This document shows, in pieces, positions 53,194 through 61,870 of a stretch of DNA of 64,000 nucleotides. Below the pieces are notes generated by a model. That model saw nothing but the letters and a program-made list of their open reading frames with translations, was not told the DNA's origin and made no database searches. The DNA is from Desulfobacula toluolica Tol2 (GTDB lineage Bacteria > Desulfobacterota > Desulfobacteria > Desulfobacterales > Desulfobacteraceae), in NCBI RefSeq assembly GCF_000307105.1, contig NC_018645.1:1872578-1936577 (forward strand). The letters run 5' to 3'. Every line of letters begins with the position of its first letter. Within the stretch, counting starts at the first letter, position 1. Position numbers and translations under genes: made by a program.

Positions 53194-53751
53194 ATGATAA
53201 ATGAAGTGATCCAGGAAACCAGAGAAAGAATGGGCAAATCTGAAAAAGCCTTTGAAAAAGAGTTGTCAAAGGTGCGTACCGGAAGAGCCTCCCAGGCAAT
53301 ACTTGATGGTGTTAAAGTCGATTACTACGGCACCCAGACGCCTTTGCCGCAAATGGCAACCGTATCCATTCCTGAAAGCAGGCTGATTACCGTGAAGCCA
53401 TGGGATGTCAGTGTCATAAATCAGGTTGAAAAAGCAATATTGAAAGCCAACCTAGGTCTTACACCCTCCAATGATGGCAAGTTAATCAGAATATCCATAC
53501 CCCCTTTGACTGAAGAGCGAAGAAAAGAGATTGCCAAAAGCGCTTCCAAAATTTGTGAAGATTATAAAGTGGCGATTAGAAATATCCGCAGAGATTCAAA
53601 TGAAATCCTGAAAGACCTTCAAAAAGAAGGGGATATTTCAGAGGATGACAGTTTTAAGGCTCAAAAGCTGGTTCAGGAAAGTACGGATCAATTTATTAAA
53701 AAGTTAGACGAAATTTTTGCCGGAAAAGAAAAGGAAATTCTTGAAGTCTGA
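53194..53751 (+). CDS. frr: Ribosome recycling factor
   Basis: The 185-residue protein has VRTGRASQAILDGVKVDYYG, TPLPQMATVSIPESRLI and IPPLTEERRKEI, all typical of RRF. It splits post-termination ribosomes with EF-G. The frame overlaps the next gene's TTG start by 11 bases. Confidence 0.96.
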   Translation: MINEVIQETRERMGKSEKAFEKELSKVRTGRASQAILDGVKVDYYGTQTPLPQMATVSIPESRLITVKPWDVSVINQVEKAILKANLGLTPSNDGKLIRISIPPLTEERRKEIAKSASKICEDYKVAIRNIRRDSNEILKDLQKEGDISEDDSFKAQKLVQESTDQFIKKLDEIFAGKEKEILEV

Positions 53752-54502
53752 CTCAAAACAAAATGTAACTCCTGATCTTAAAGACTTGCCGGCCCATGTG
53801 GGAATTATCATGGATGGCAACGGCAGGTGGGCTAAAAAAAGGTTTATGAATCGTGTCAAAGGGCATGAGAGAGGGTCTCAAGTTGTTCGTTCCATCGTGA
53901 CTTCCTGTATGGAATTGGGGATCGGAATACTTACCCTGTACGCATTTTCCACGGAAAACTGGGCAAGGCCGAAGTCTGAAGTAAAAGCATTAATGATGCT
54001 GCTGAAAAAATTCATTGTATCGGAAAGAGAAGCATTTTTAAAAAATAATATTCGTGTTCATGTGATTGGTCAAAAAGACAAGCTCCCTTTGGATGTTCAA
54101 CAAGAAATTGACACAACAATGGAGTTGACAAAACATAATAACAAACTTCTTTTGAATCTTGCACTGAGCTATGGTTCAAGAGAAGAAATTACAACTGCTG
54201 TAAGGGAAATTGCAAAAAAAATCAACTCAAATGATTTGGAATTTTCTGATATTACACAGGATCTTATTTCAAATCATCTTTATACGAAAACAATGCCTGA
54301 CCCTGATTTGATTATTCGCACCAGCGGGGAATATCGCTTGAGTAATTTTTTGTTATGGCAGGCGGCATATTCTGAAATTTATATTTCCGATACATTATGG
54401 CCGGATTTTTCCAGGGCTGAGTTTGTCGAAATTTTAAAAAATTTTCAAAACAGGGATCGACGGTTCGGAAAGGTATCATGCAGCACTTCAAACGCTGGGT
54501 AA
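53741..54502 (+). CDS. uppS: Undecaprenyl diphosphate synthase (isoprenyl transferase)
   Basis: The enzyme adds isopentenyl units in cis to make undecaprenyl diphosphate for cell-wall synthesis. A TTG at 53741 with AAGGA upstream is the most likely start, giving 253 residues. The motif HVGIIMDGNGRWAKKR contains catalytic Asp25. YAFSTENWARP and LLWQAAYSEIYI are also typical. It is membrane-associated. It overlaps cdsA by 25 bases. Confidence 0.93.
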   Translation: MKSDSKQNVTPDLKDLPAHVGIIMDGNGRWAKKRFMNRVKGHERGSQVVRSIVTSCMELGIGILTLYAFSTENWARPKSEVKALMMLLKKFIVSEREAFLKNNIRVHVIGQKDKLPLDVQQEIDTTMELTKHNNKLLLNLALSYGSREEITTAVREIAKKINSNDLEFSDITQDLISNHLYTKTMPDPDLIIRTSGEYRLSNFLLWQAAYSEIYISDTLWPDFSRAEFVEILKNFQNRDRRFGKVSCSTSNAG

Positions 54503-55293
54503 CTTCACTCATACTTGTCCCTGTCTTATTATTAATTCTCATCAAGGGCAGTACTCTTTTGTTCGCTGTTGTGGTTTCAGCTATTGCTGTGTTTGCCATC
54601 AGGGAATATTTAATAATTATTTTTGGCAATGAAAAAAATCCTGTTTCAAATACCATCAAGATCATTTCCTATACCGTTTCAATGACACTGGTTATCAGTG
54701 CCTGTTTAGGATCATGGGAAGTATTGTTCTTGATCCTTGCCATGAACCTGATGGCCTTATCCATTTTTGTTCTGTCACGGTTTGCCGTTACTCCCGGCAT
54801 ATTCGATGCCATTTCCAGGCAGGTTCTGGGGGTTGTTTATGTCCCGGTATCCTTGTCCCTGTTGATTTTTATTAAGGAATTGGAGGGGGGAACATTATGG
54901 ATCATATGGCTTTTGATAGTTATTTTTGCCAATGATACAGGTGCATTTTACACGGGTACGTTTTTTGGAAAAAGAGCGCTTTGTCCTAACATAAGTCCTA
55001 ATAAAACCATTGAAGGATCATTGGGTGGTGTTGCAGCCGCTATGGTTGCAGGTTTTATTTTCTGTAGAATATTTTTCAATGATTTTTCCCTTGCATTTTT
55101 CAGTCTGCCGGGAGCTTTTCTGCTTGCCGTTGCCGGACAAATTGGCGATTTGTTTGAATCCGCCATGAAACGTGCAGCTCATATTAAAGATTCAGGCAGG
55201 ATTCTTCCCGGACACGGCGGGATGCTTGATCGAATAGACGGGTTGCTGCTGGGCATACCTGTTGTATATGTTTGCCTGGTGTTTGTTTTATGA
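54478..55293 (+). CDS. cdsA: Phosphatidate cytidylyltransferase
   Basis: The 271-residue membrane enzyme makes CDP-diacylglycerol from phosphatidate and CTP. Six to eight hydrophobic helices are visible. The C-terminal signature is in SAMKRAAHIKDSGRILPGHGGMLDRIDGLL (residues about 225-254). dxr starts in its last codons (ATGA overlap). Confidence 0.94.
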   Translation: MQHFKRWVTSLILVPVLLLILIKGSTLLFAVVVSAIAVFAIREYLIIIFGNEKNPVSNTIKIISYTVSMTLVISACLGSWEVLFLILAMNLMALSIFVLSRFAVTPGIFDAISRQVLGVVYVPVSLSLLIFIKELEGGTLWIIWLLIVIFANDTGAFYTGTFFGKRALCPNISPNKTIEGSLGGVAAAMVAGFIFCRIFFNDFSLAFFSLPGAFLLAVAGQIGDLFESAMKRAAHIKDSGRILPGHGGMLDRIDGLLLGIPVVYVCLVFVL

Positions 55294-56438
55294 AACGTCT
55301 GTCAATTTTAGGATCAACCGGTTCCATTGGTACAAGCGCACTGGATATTGTCAGGATGCATCCTGATCGCTTCCGGGTAAAAGCATTGACAGCTGCGAAT
55401 AATATAGATTGTTTTGCAAAGCAAATTGATGAATTTGAACCGGAACTGGTTTCGGTTTTTGATGAAGCCAAAGCTCTGGAACTGTCAAGAGCGCTGACAG
55501 GAAAATGCAGACCTGAAATCTTGTTTGGTGAGGCCGGATATAGTGAAGCCGCATCATATCATGGTTCAGACATGGTTCTTCTGGCCATGGTTGGTGCAGC
55601 AGGTTTAAAGCCAGCTCTTTGCGCCATTGAGGCAAAAAAACAGATTGCCCTTGCCAACAAGGAGACTCTTGTCATGGCAGGTGAAATTGTCATGGCCAAA
55701 GCCATGGAAAATGGTGTTTCAATTCTGCCTGTGGACAGCGAACACAGTGCCATTTATCAATGCCTCAAGGGCAACCAGAAAAAAGATTTAAAAACCATAT
55801 TTTTGACGGCTTCAGGCGGGCCTTTCAGGGAAAAACCATTTCAAGCATTCAAGGAAATTACCTTAAAAGACGCTCTGAATCACCCCACCTGGAATATGGG
55901 ACATAAAATTACTATAGACTCTGCCACACTCATGAATAAAGGTCTTGAGATTATTGAGGCGGTTCATCTGTTTGATGTTACCCCTGATCAAATCCAGGTG
56001 CTTGTTCATCCCCAGAGTATTATCCATTCCATGGTCGGGTATAAAGACGGCAGTATTCTTGCACAAATGGGATGCCCGGATATGAAGGGGGCGATTGCTT
56101 ATGCCTTGTCTGAACCTGATCGAATTGAACTGCAAATGGATTTTCCTGATTTTACAGCACTTCATTGCCTGGCATTTGAAAAACCTGATACCCAAAGGTT
56201 TCCCTCCCTTTTATTCGCAATTGAGGCCTGTCGGCAAAAAGGAACTTTGCCGGCTGTCATGAATGCCGCCAATGAAGTGGCGGTCAATGCCTTTCTTCAA
56301 AAACGCATCGGTTTTTTAGATATTTTTAAATTGATTTCCAAAACAATGGAACTTCATACCCGGATTGACAATCCCGATCTTTCAGGTATTATTGAAGCCG
56401 ATGGTTGGGCACGGGACAAAGTGCAATCTCTGATATAA
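55290..56438 (+). CDS. dxr: 1-deoxy-D-xylulose 5-phosphate reductoisomerase
   Basis: The 382-residue enzyme is the first committed step of the methylerythritol phosphate pathway to isopentenyl diphosphate. Its ATG overlaps the cdsA stop. It has the NADPH-binding start MKRLSILGSTGSIGTSALDI, ALANKETLVMAG, VDSEHSAIYQCLKG, and LTASGGPFRE. Length is normal. Together with the type I isomerase at 9406 this shows how the cell makes its prenyl groups. Confidence 0.95.
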   Translation: MKRLSILGSTGSIGTSALDIVRMHPDRFRVKALTAANNIDCFAKQIDEFEPELVSVFDEAKALELSRALTGKCRPEILFGEAGYSEAASYHGSDMVLLAMVGAAGLKPALCAIEAKKQIALANKETLVMAGEIVMAKAMENGVSILPVDSEHSAIYQCLKGNQKKDLKTIFLTASGGPFREKPFQAFKEITLKDALNHPTWNMGHKITIDSATLMNKGLEIIEAVHLFDVTPDQIQVLVHPQSIIHSMVGYKDGSILAQMGCPDMKGAIAYALSEPDRIELQMDFPDFTALHCLAFEKPDTQRFPSLLFAIEACRQKGTLPAVMNAANEVAVNAFLQKRIGFLDIFKLISKTMELHTRIDNPDLSGIIEADGWARDKVQSLI

Positions 56439-56452
56439 ACAGTGAGGTCTTT

Positions 56453-57523
56453 ATGGGGCATTCGGCTATAGCATTTATTATTGTTATTGGTATTCTTGTT
56501 TTTATCCACGAATTTGGACACTTTATTGCGGCCAGGCTTTGTGGTGTAGGTGTTGAGGTGTTTTCCCTGGGTTTTGGACCTAAAATTCTTAAAAAGAGAT
56601 ATGGCCGCACTCAGTATTGCCTGTCTGCAATACCTCTTGGCGGATATGTTAAAATGGTGGGAGAAGAGCCTGGAAGCGAAATTGATCCGGAAGATATCAA
56701 CTCTTCTTTTACTCATAAATCTTTGTTGCAAAAAAGCATCATTGTTGCAGCAGGTCCGTTCTTTAATTTTTTTCTGGCTATTTTTATTTTTTTTATCCTT
56801 TACCAGTTTTCAGGTATTTACCTGGCAGAACCGGTCGTGGGTCAAGTTTTGGAAGATACGCCGGCTTTTACGGCAGGAATAAAACCGGGGGATGTGATCA
56901 AAGAGATCAACCAGGTTAAAATCGAATCTTTTGAAGATATTCCCAGGATTATAGCTACAGGTTATGGAAAACAATTGGATTTTATTGTTGAGCGTGACGC
57001 AAGACTTATTGAGCTTGTTATATCTCCTGTTCTTTCGCCAGGTAAAAATGTATTTGGTGAAGAAATTGAAAAATATATTATTGGTATTGTCGGCAGCGGG
57101 GAATCTTATCACAAGAAACTTAATCTTTTTCAGGCTTTGCAGCATTCCATCAAGGATACTTATGGGCTTGTGAAGTTAACCCTGCTGTCTGTTGTGAAAA
57201 TGATCAATGGCAGTATTTCAGCAGATAACCTGGGCGGTCCTTTAATGATTGCTCAAATGGCCGGTGAGCAGGCAAAAGCAGGTATGATGAATTTTGCCTG
57301 GTTTATTGCCTTGCTGTCAGTAAATCTTGGTATCATCAATCTTTTTCCAATTCCCGTTTTGGACGGCGGCCATCTATTGTTTTTCGGCATTGAAGCTTTG
57401 ACCGGCAAAGCCGTCAGTGATAGCTTGCGGGAAAAATTGATTAAATTCGGCGCAGCAGTGCTTGTGGCACTCATGGTTTTTGTTTTTTATAATGACATTG
57501 TAAGAATGTTCAATGGTGGATAA
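56453..57523 (+). CDS. rseP: Site-2 protease RseP
   Basis: The 356-residue membrane zinc metalloprotease cuts anti-sigma factors such as RseA within the membrane. It starts at the ATG with GAGG upstream. The zinc motif HEFGH is at residues 19-23, in the first helix. One PDZ domain is seen (PVVGQVLEDTPAFTAGIKPGDVIKEIN). The second zinc ligand is in the LDGGH motif near the end. Escherichia coli RseP has two PDZ domains, whereas one is visible here. Confidence 0.94.
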   Translation: MGHSAIAFIIVIGILVFIHEFGHFIAARLCGVGVEVFSLGFGPKILKKRYGRTQYCLSAIPLGGYVKMVGEEPGSEIDPEDINSSFTHKSLLQKSIIVAAGPFFNFFLAIFIFFILYQFSGIYLAEPVVGQVLEDTPAFTAGIKPGDVIKEINQVKIESFEDIPRIIATGYGKQLDFIVERDARLIELVISPVLSPGKNVFGEEIEKYIIGIVGSGESYHKKLNLFQALQHSIKDTYGLVKLTLLSVVKMINGSISADNLGGPLMIAQMAGEQAKAGMMNFAWFIALLSVNLGIINLFPIPVLDGGHLLFFGIEALTGKAVSDSLREKLIKFGAAVLVALMVFVFYNDIVRMFNGG

Positions 57524-57524
57524 T

Positions 57525-60500
57525 ATGATTTGCTGTATTGAAATCGCTCTTAAAAAAGAGCTCAGGGATGCTGAAGCATCTTCTCTGATAAAAAAGGCCG
57601 CTTCCTATTTTGGAATTAATATTCAAGAGGCGCGATGCATTAATATCGTGACCATTGAATCAGATTTTGATCACGGGCAGCTTGGGCGTGTAAAAGACGA
57701 GATCTTTACCAATCCGGTAACCCAGGTGTCAAGTCTTACTCCTCTTGATATTGATTTTCACTGGTGTATCTGGGTCGGATTCAGGCCAGGGGTAAAAGAT
57801 AACCCGGGTTCCACGGCAATGGAAGCCATAAAAGACCACCTGGGAAAAACCTTTGGACCTGATGAAGGTATTTATACATCAAAACGGTACTGCCTGAAAG
57901 GCGATACACTGGTTCGTGAGGATGTGGAAAAACTGGCTTCCGAGCTTTTGTCCAATAGTATCATTCAGCAATTTAAAGTTTTTTCCATGGATGAATGGGA
58001 TAAAAAAATCGGTGCAGATGTCAAGCCTGCCAAGGTTATCCTTGACCACACACCCTGTTTTGAAGTTATCAGCATTGACTCTGATGAACAGCTTGCAAAG
58101 ATTTCCGATGAGAGAAATCTTGCATTAAATCCAAGAGATATCCCGGTGATTCGCGAGTATTTTCTGGATCCGGATGTAATGGCATCCAGAAAAAAAGCAG
58201 GGCTTTCCAAGCCAACAGATGTGGAACTGGAATATATTTCACAGGCCAGAAGCGATCATTGCAATCATAACACCTTTCAGGGAATTTTCAGGTATACGGA
58301 TGCATCCAATAACGAACAAGTTGTTGAAAACAGTCTGTTTAAAACCTATATCCAGGAACCGACCTTAAAGCTTAAAGATCAAAAAGAGTGGGTGGTTTCC
58401 GTATTATGGGATAATGCAGGGGTTGGCAGGTTTGATGCTGAAAATAATTATGTGGTCACCGGTGAAACCCATAATTCACCCTCCAATATGGAAGCCTACG
58501 GCGGTGCCATAACCGGTATCGTAGGGGTTTACCGAGATCCCATGGGAACCGGGCTTGGCTCCAAGCTGTTTATGGGCAGTTTCGGGTATTGTGTGGGAGA
58601 CATAAATTATAACGGCCCCTTAAGGCCTCCTCTCCATCCCCGGCGTCTTCTGGACGGCGTTATCGAAGGGGTCAAAGACGGGGGAAATAAAAGCGGTGTT
58701 CCCACCACCTTTGGCCAGACACTATTTAATCCGGGGTACATGGGCAAAAGCCTGGTGTTTGTGACGGCGTTGGGAATCATGCCCAACCAGGTCAAGGGAA
58801 AGCCCAGCCATGAAAAGAAAACATCCCCTGGGGAACTCATTATTATGAGTGGCGGTCGGGTTGGAAAAGACGGCATTCACGGCGTAACAGCCTCTTCGGA
58901 AAGTTATTCGGAAAACACGCCTGCCGGTCATGTCCAGATCGGTGATCCTTATACCCAGAAGAAAATGCATGATTTTCTGCTGATCTGCCGGGATGAAGGC
59001 TTGATCCCGTTTATTACGGATAATGGCGGCGGCGGTTTATCTTCTTCTGTTGGTGAATCCGCAATGATCTCCAACGGGTGTGTAGTATGGCTGGATAAAG
59101 TTCCCTTGAAATACGAAGGGCTGGACATGTGGGAAATCTGGATTTCAGAATCCCAGGAAAGAATGACCATTGCCGTTAAACCCGAAGATCTGGACCGGTT
59201 TATGGAACTTTCAGCCGAACATGAAGTGGAAAGCACTGTGATCGGTGAATATACTGATACCGGCAAACTGCATATCAAATATAAGGACGAAACCTGTGCT
59301 TATGTGGATATGGATCTTCTGGACAAAGGGTTTCCCTCATGGGAATTTGATGCAGTCTGGCTTTCGCCTGAAACCAGAGGCTTGACAGAACCTGTGATCA
59401 GCTCTCCTTCTGATTTTAATTCATTGCTGCTCAGCATGCTTGAGCGGCCCAATATCAGCTCCAAAGAGTGGATTATCCGTCAATATGACCATGAAGTCCA
59501 GGGTGGTTCCGTGATCAAACCCCTTGTGGGGGTTAACCATAATATTCCATCCGATGCCAGCGTGACACGTCCGGTTCTGACCTCCCAGAAAGGCTTGGCG
59601 TTTTCCCAAAGTATTCTGCCGTGGTATTCAAAAATTGATGCCTACCATATGATGACCTGTACCATTGATGAAGCGGTGCGGCGTTTGATTGCCGTGGGTG
59701 GTAATTTTGAGCATATTGGCGGGCTGGATAATTTTTGCTGGCCCAACATACAATTTGATCCAAAGAAAAATCCCGATGGAAAGTTCAAGGCAGCGCAGCT
59801 GGTCAGGGCATGCAGGGCATTAAAAGAAGCTTGCGAAAAATATGAAATCCCGCTTCTTTCGGGCAAGGACAGCATGTATGTGGACGGCCACCTTGAAGGA
59901 GAATTTGGAGAGCGCATAAAAGTGTCAGCCCTGGAAACCGTTCAGTTTTCAGGCACATCGGTTATTGAGGATATCTCAAAATGCGTGTCCATGGAACCAA
60001 AGGTTTCCGGCGACCTTGTTTATGTGCTGGGCACAACAGCCAATGAACTCGGGGCATCTGAATATTATGAGGCGTTTGATGAAATTGGTCTGAATATCCC
60101 ACATGTTGATTTTAATAAATTTAAAGTGGTCTACAGGGCAATGCAAAGTGCCATTGAAAATGAACTTGTGGCGTCTTGCCACGCCGTTGCAAGGGGCGGT
60201 CTTGGAGTTCATCTGTCATACCTGACACTGGCAGGAGGAATGGGCCTTGAGGTCAATTTGTCGGATCTTCCAATGGATGTGAGCCGTGGCGGACTTTTAA
60301 ATGAAACCCTGTTGTTTTCAGAATCAGCAGGCAGATTTATTGTTACTATTGCCCCGGAAAACAAATCAATTTTTGAAAAATTATTCAAAGGCATGGCGGC
60401 AAATTGTATAGGCATGGTAACAAAAGATCATGATCATTTGAAAATTTTCGGCTTTGACAGCGAAACGCTGGTAGATCTAACAACAACACAACTTGATAAA

Positions 60501-60533
60501 GCATTTAACAAGACCTTTGGAGACATGATATGA
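57525..60533 (+). CDS. purL: Phosphoribosylformylglycinamidine synthase, PurS-PurL fusion
   Basis: The 1002-residue protein is the fourth step of purine synthesis. The first 200 residues resemble PurS, probably as two tandem repeats (CIEIALKKELRDAEASSL and IYTSKRYCLKGDTLVREDVE). The rest is PurL, with RSDHCNHNTF, VVTGETHNSPSNMEAYGGAITGIVGVYRDPMGTG, and ISGGRVGKDGIHGVTASS-like segments, and AVARGGLGVHLSYL. The start is the ATG with GGTGGA upstream; another ATG 12 bases earlier overlaps rseP. The glutaminase subunit PurQ follows with a 4-base overlap. Confidence 0.93.
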   Translation: MICCIEIALKKELRDAEASSLIKKAASYFGINIQEARCINIVTIESDFDHGQLGRVKDEIFTNPVTQVSSLTPLDIDFHWCIWVGFRPGVKDNPGSTAMEAIKDHLGKTFGPDEGIYTSKRYCLKGDTLVREDVEKLASELLSNSIIQQFKVFSMDEWDKKIGADVKPAKVILDHTPCFEVISIDSDEQLAKISDERNLALNPRDIPVIREYFLDPDVMASRKKAGLSKPTDVELEYISQARSDHCNHNTFQGIFRYTDASNNEQVVENSLFKTYIQEPTLKLKDQKEWVVSVLWDNAGVGRFDAENNYVVTGETHNSPSNMEAYGGAITGIVGVYRDPMGTGLGSKLFMGSFGYCVGDINYNGPLRPPLHPRRLLDGVIEGVKDGGNKSGVPTTFGQTLFNPGYMGKSLVFVTALGIMPNQVKGKPSHEKKTSPGELIIMSGGRVGKDGIHGVTASSESYSENTPAGHVQIGDPYTQKKMHDFLLICRDEGLIPFITDNGGGGLSSSVGESAMISNGCVVWLDKVPLKYEGLDMWEIWISESQERMTIAVKPEDLDRFMELSAEHEVESTVIGEYTDTGKLHIKYKDETCAYVDMDLLDKGFPSWEFDAVWLSPETRGLTEPVISSPSDFNSLLLSMLERPNISSKEWIIRQYDHEVQGGSVIKPLVGVNHNIPSDASVTRPVLTSQKGLAFSQSILPWYSKIDAYHMMTCTIDEAVRRLIAVGGNFEHIGGLDNFCWPNIQFDPKKNPDGKFKAAQLVRACRALKEACEKYEIPLLSGKDSMYVDGHLEGEFGERIKVSALETVQFSGTSVIEDISKCVSMEPKVSGDLVYVLGTTANELGASEYYEAFDEIGLNIPHVDFNKFKVVYRAMQSAIENELVASCHAVARGGLGVHLSYLTLAGGMGLEVNLSDLPMDVSRGGLLNETLLFSESAGRFIVTIAPENKSIFEKLFKGMAANCIGMVTKDHDHLKIFGFDSETLVDLTTTQLDKAFNKTFGDMI

Positions 60534-61354
60534 AAAAGGTTAACGCACTTATATTAACAGGGTTTGGATTAAACTGTGATAATGAAACCGCCCATGTGTT
60601 TGAACTTGCCGGGGCTAAGTCTCATAGAGTTCATATCAATGCCCTGGTTTCCGGAAAAATTGCATTAAAAGATTTTCATATCCTTGCCTTTGGAGGTGGA
60701 TTCTCCTGGGGGGATGACCATGGTGCCGGTGTGATTCAGGCCTTAAAGCTTAAAAATCACATTGGCAAAGATCTTTTGGATTTTGTGGATCAGGGAAAAC
60801 TTATGATCGGTATTTGCAACGGATTCCAGGCCCTGGTCAACCTGGGGCTGCTGCCCGGACTTAACAAGGATTACACAAAAAGAAGCGTTTCCATTACATT
60901 CAATGATTGCGGGAATTTCAGGGACCAATGGGTCCATCTGGCTGCAAACAATCAAAGCCCCTGTGTTTTTACAAAGGGCATGGATACAGCCGATTATCCG
61001 GTTCGACATGGAGAGGGTAAATTTATTGCAGACCAGAAAGTGATTGACACTCTTTTGGCAAATCATCAGGTGGTGTTTCAATATGCCGACGCTCAAGGAG
61101 TTCCTGCAAAAGGCGAATTTCCTTTGAATCCAAATGGTTCTTTAGAAGATATTGCCGGCATCTGTGATCCGTCAGGGAAAATTTTCGGGTTGATGCCTCA
61201 TCCTGAAGCATATAATCATTTTACCAATCATCCGGACTGGACGCGTCAGACCCAGCTGCTTAGACGGGAAGGCAAAACTCTTGGCCAAGAGATGACAATT
61301 GGTGTCAAATTGTTTAAAAACGGGGTTGATTATATCAAAGAGTCATTTTTTTAA
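60530..61354 (+). CDS. purQ: Phosphoribosylformylglycinamidine synthase, glutaminase subunit
   Basis: The 274-residue protein is a class I glutamine amidotransferase that supplies ammonia to PurL. The nucleophile cysteine is in LMIGICNGFQALVNLGLLPG, and the His/Glu pair is in LMPHPEAYNHFTN near the end. At 274 residues it is longer than the usual 220-230-residue PurQ; the extra part is the DCGNFRDQWVHL and NQSPCVFTKGMD region. It overlaps purL by 4 bases. Confidence 0.93.
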   Translation: MKKVNALILTGFGLNCDNETAHVFELAGAKSHRVHINALVSGKIALKDFHILAFGGGFSWGDDHGAGVIQALKLKNHIGKDLLDFVDQGKLMIGICNGFQALVNLGLLPGLNKDYTKRSVSITFNDCGNFRDQWVHLAANNQSPCVFTKGMDTADYPVRHGEGKFIADQKVIDTLLANHQVVFQYADAQGVPAKGEFPLNPNGSLEDIAGICDPSGKIFGLMPHPEAYNHFTNHPDWTRQTQLLRREGKTLGQEMTIGVKLFKNGVDYIKESFF

Positions 61355-61364
61355 TATCTTAACT

Positions 61365-61420
61365 TGAGAAATTTCTCCGGCCATTTCAGGTTTGTTTCTG
61401 AAGGCCGGGGGAATTTCTCA
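61365..61420. promoter_or_regulatory. Long imperfect hairpin after purQ
   Basis: TGAGAAATTTCTCCGGCC pairs with GGCCGGGGGAATTTCTCA over about 18 positions with two or three mismatches, and TTTCAG/CTGAAA extends the inner loop. No T tract follows. It begins 10 bases after the purQ stop and could protect the 3' end of the long mRNA, or separate purQ from the next genes. Confidence 0.6.
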
Positions 61421-61516
61421 GCCTTGAGCAAACGGCAGGCATTTTCAGTCTGATTCCTTAATTTATTACCAATACGGGTTGCATATCCCAATAGATATAT
61501 GCTAATTAGGTTCGGT

Positions 61517-61849
61517 ATGAAACAGTATTTAATAGATGGGTTGCGGCTTGCGGATTATCAAAAATTAAAATCCTATTTTGATGAATACTTGATATCTTCG
61601 CCTCTGGGCGGGATTTATTGGCTTGAATTGGATAAAAAATTATTAACCCCCATTCAAAAAGATCATGAAGGGTGTCATCCTCATGTGTTCGCTTTAGAAT
61701 TGGGAGAGACTTCCCTGTCCTGTGAATTTTTGGTGAGAATTAAAAAAAATATAAAATGCGATTGCATGGATTATGCAACAAGAAAACAGCGCAATTGGCT
61801 CATTGATCAGGCTGATGCCATTCTTGAACAACTTGATATTTGTATTTAA
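61517..61849 (+). CDS. Conserved small protein of unknown function
   Basis: The 110-residue protein from MKQYLIDGLRLADYQKLKSY is not one I recognise. An upstream in-frame ATG (61499) would add six residues. It has no signal peptide or membrane segment. It contains PLGGIYWLELDKKLL, a histidine/glycine region DHEGCHPHVFAL, and a cysteine pair CDCMDY. The mix of helices and strands and its place just before rnj suggest a real, conserved gene. Function unknown. Confidence 0.6.
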   Translation: MKQYLIDGLRLADYQKLKSYFDEYLISSPLGGIYWLELDKKLLTPIQKDHEGCHPHVFALELGETSLSCEFLVRIKKNIKCDCMDYATRKQRNWLIDQADAILEQLDICI

Positions 61850-61870
61850 TCAACTTCTTAGGGTATTCAG

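Noticed and set aside
53717-53740. TTG at 53717 as start of uppS
   Set aside because: It would overlap frr by 35 bases with no ribosome binding site. The TTG at 53741 has AAGGA in place.
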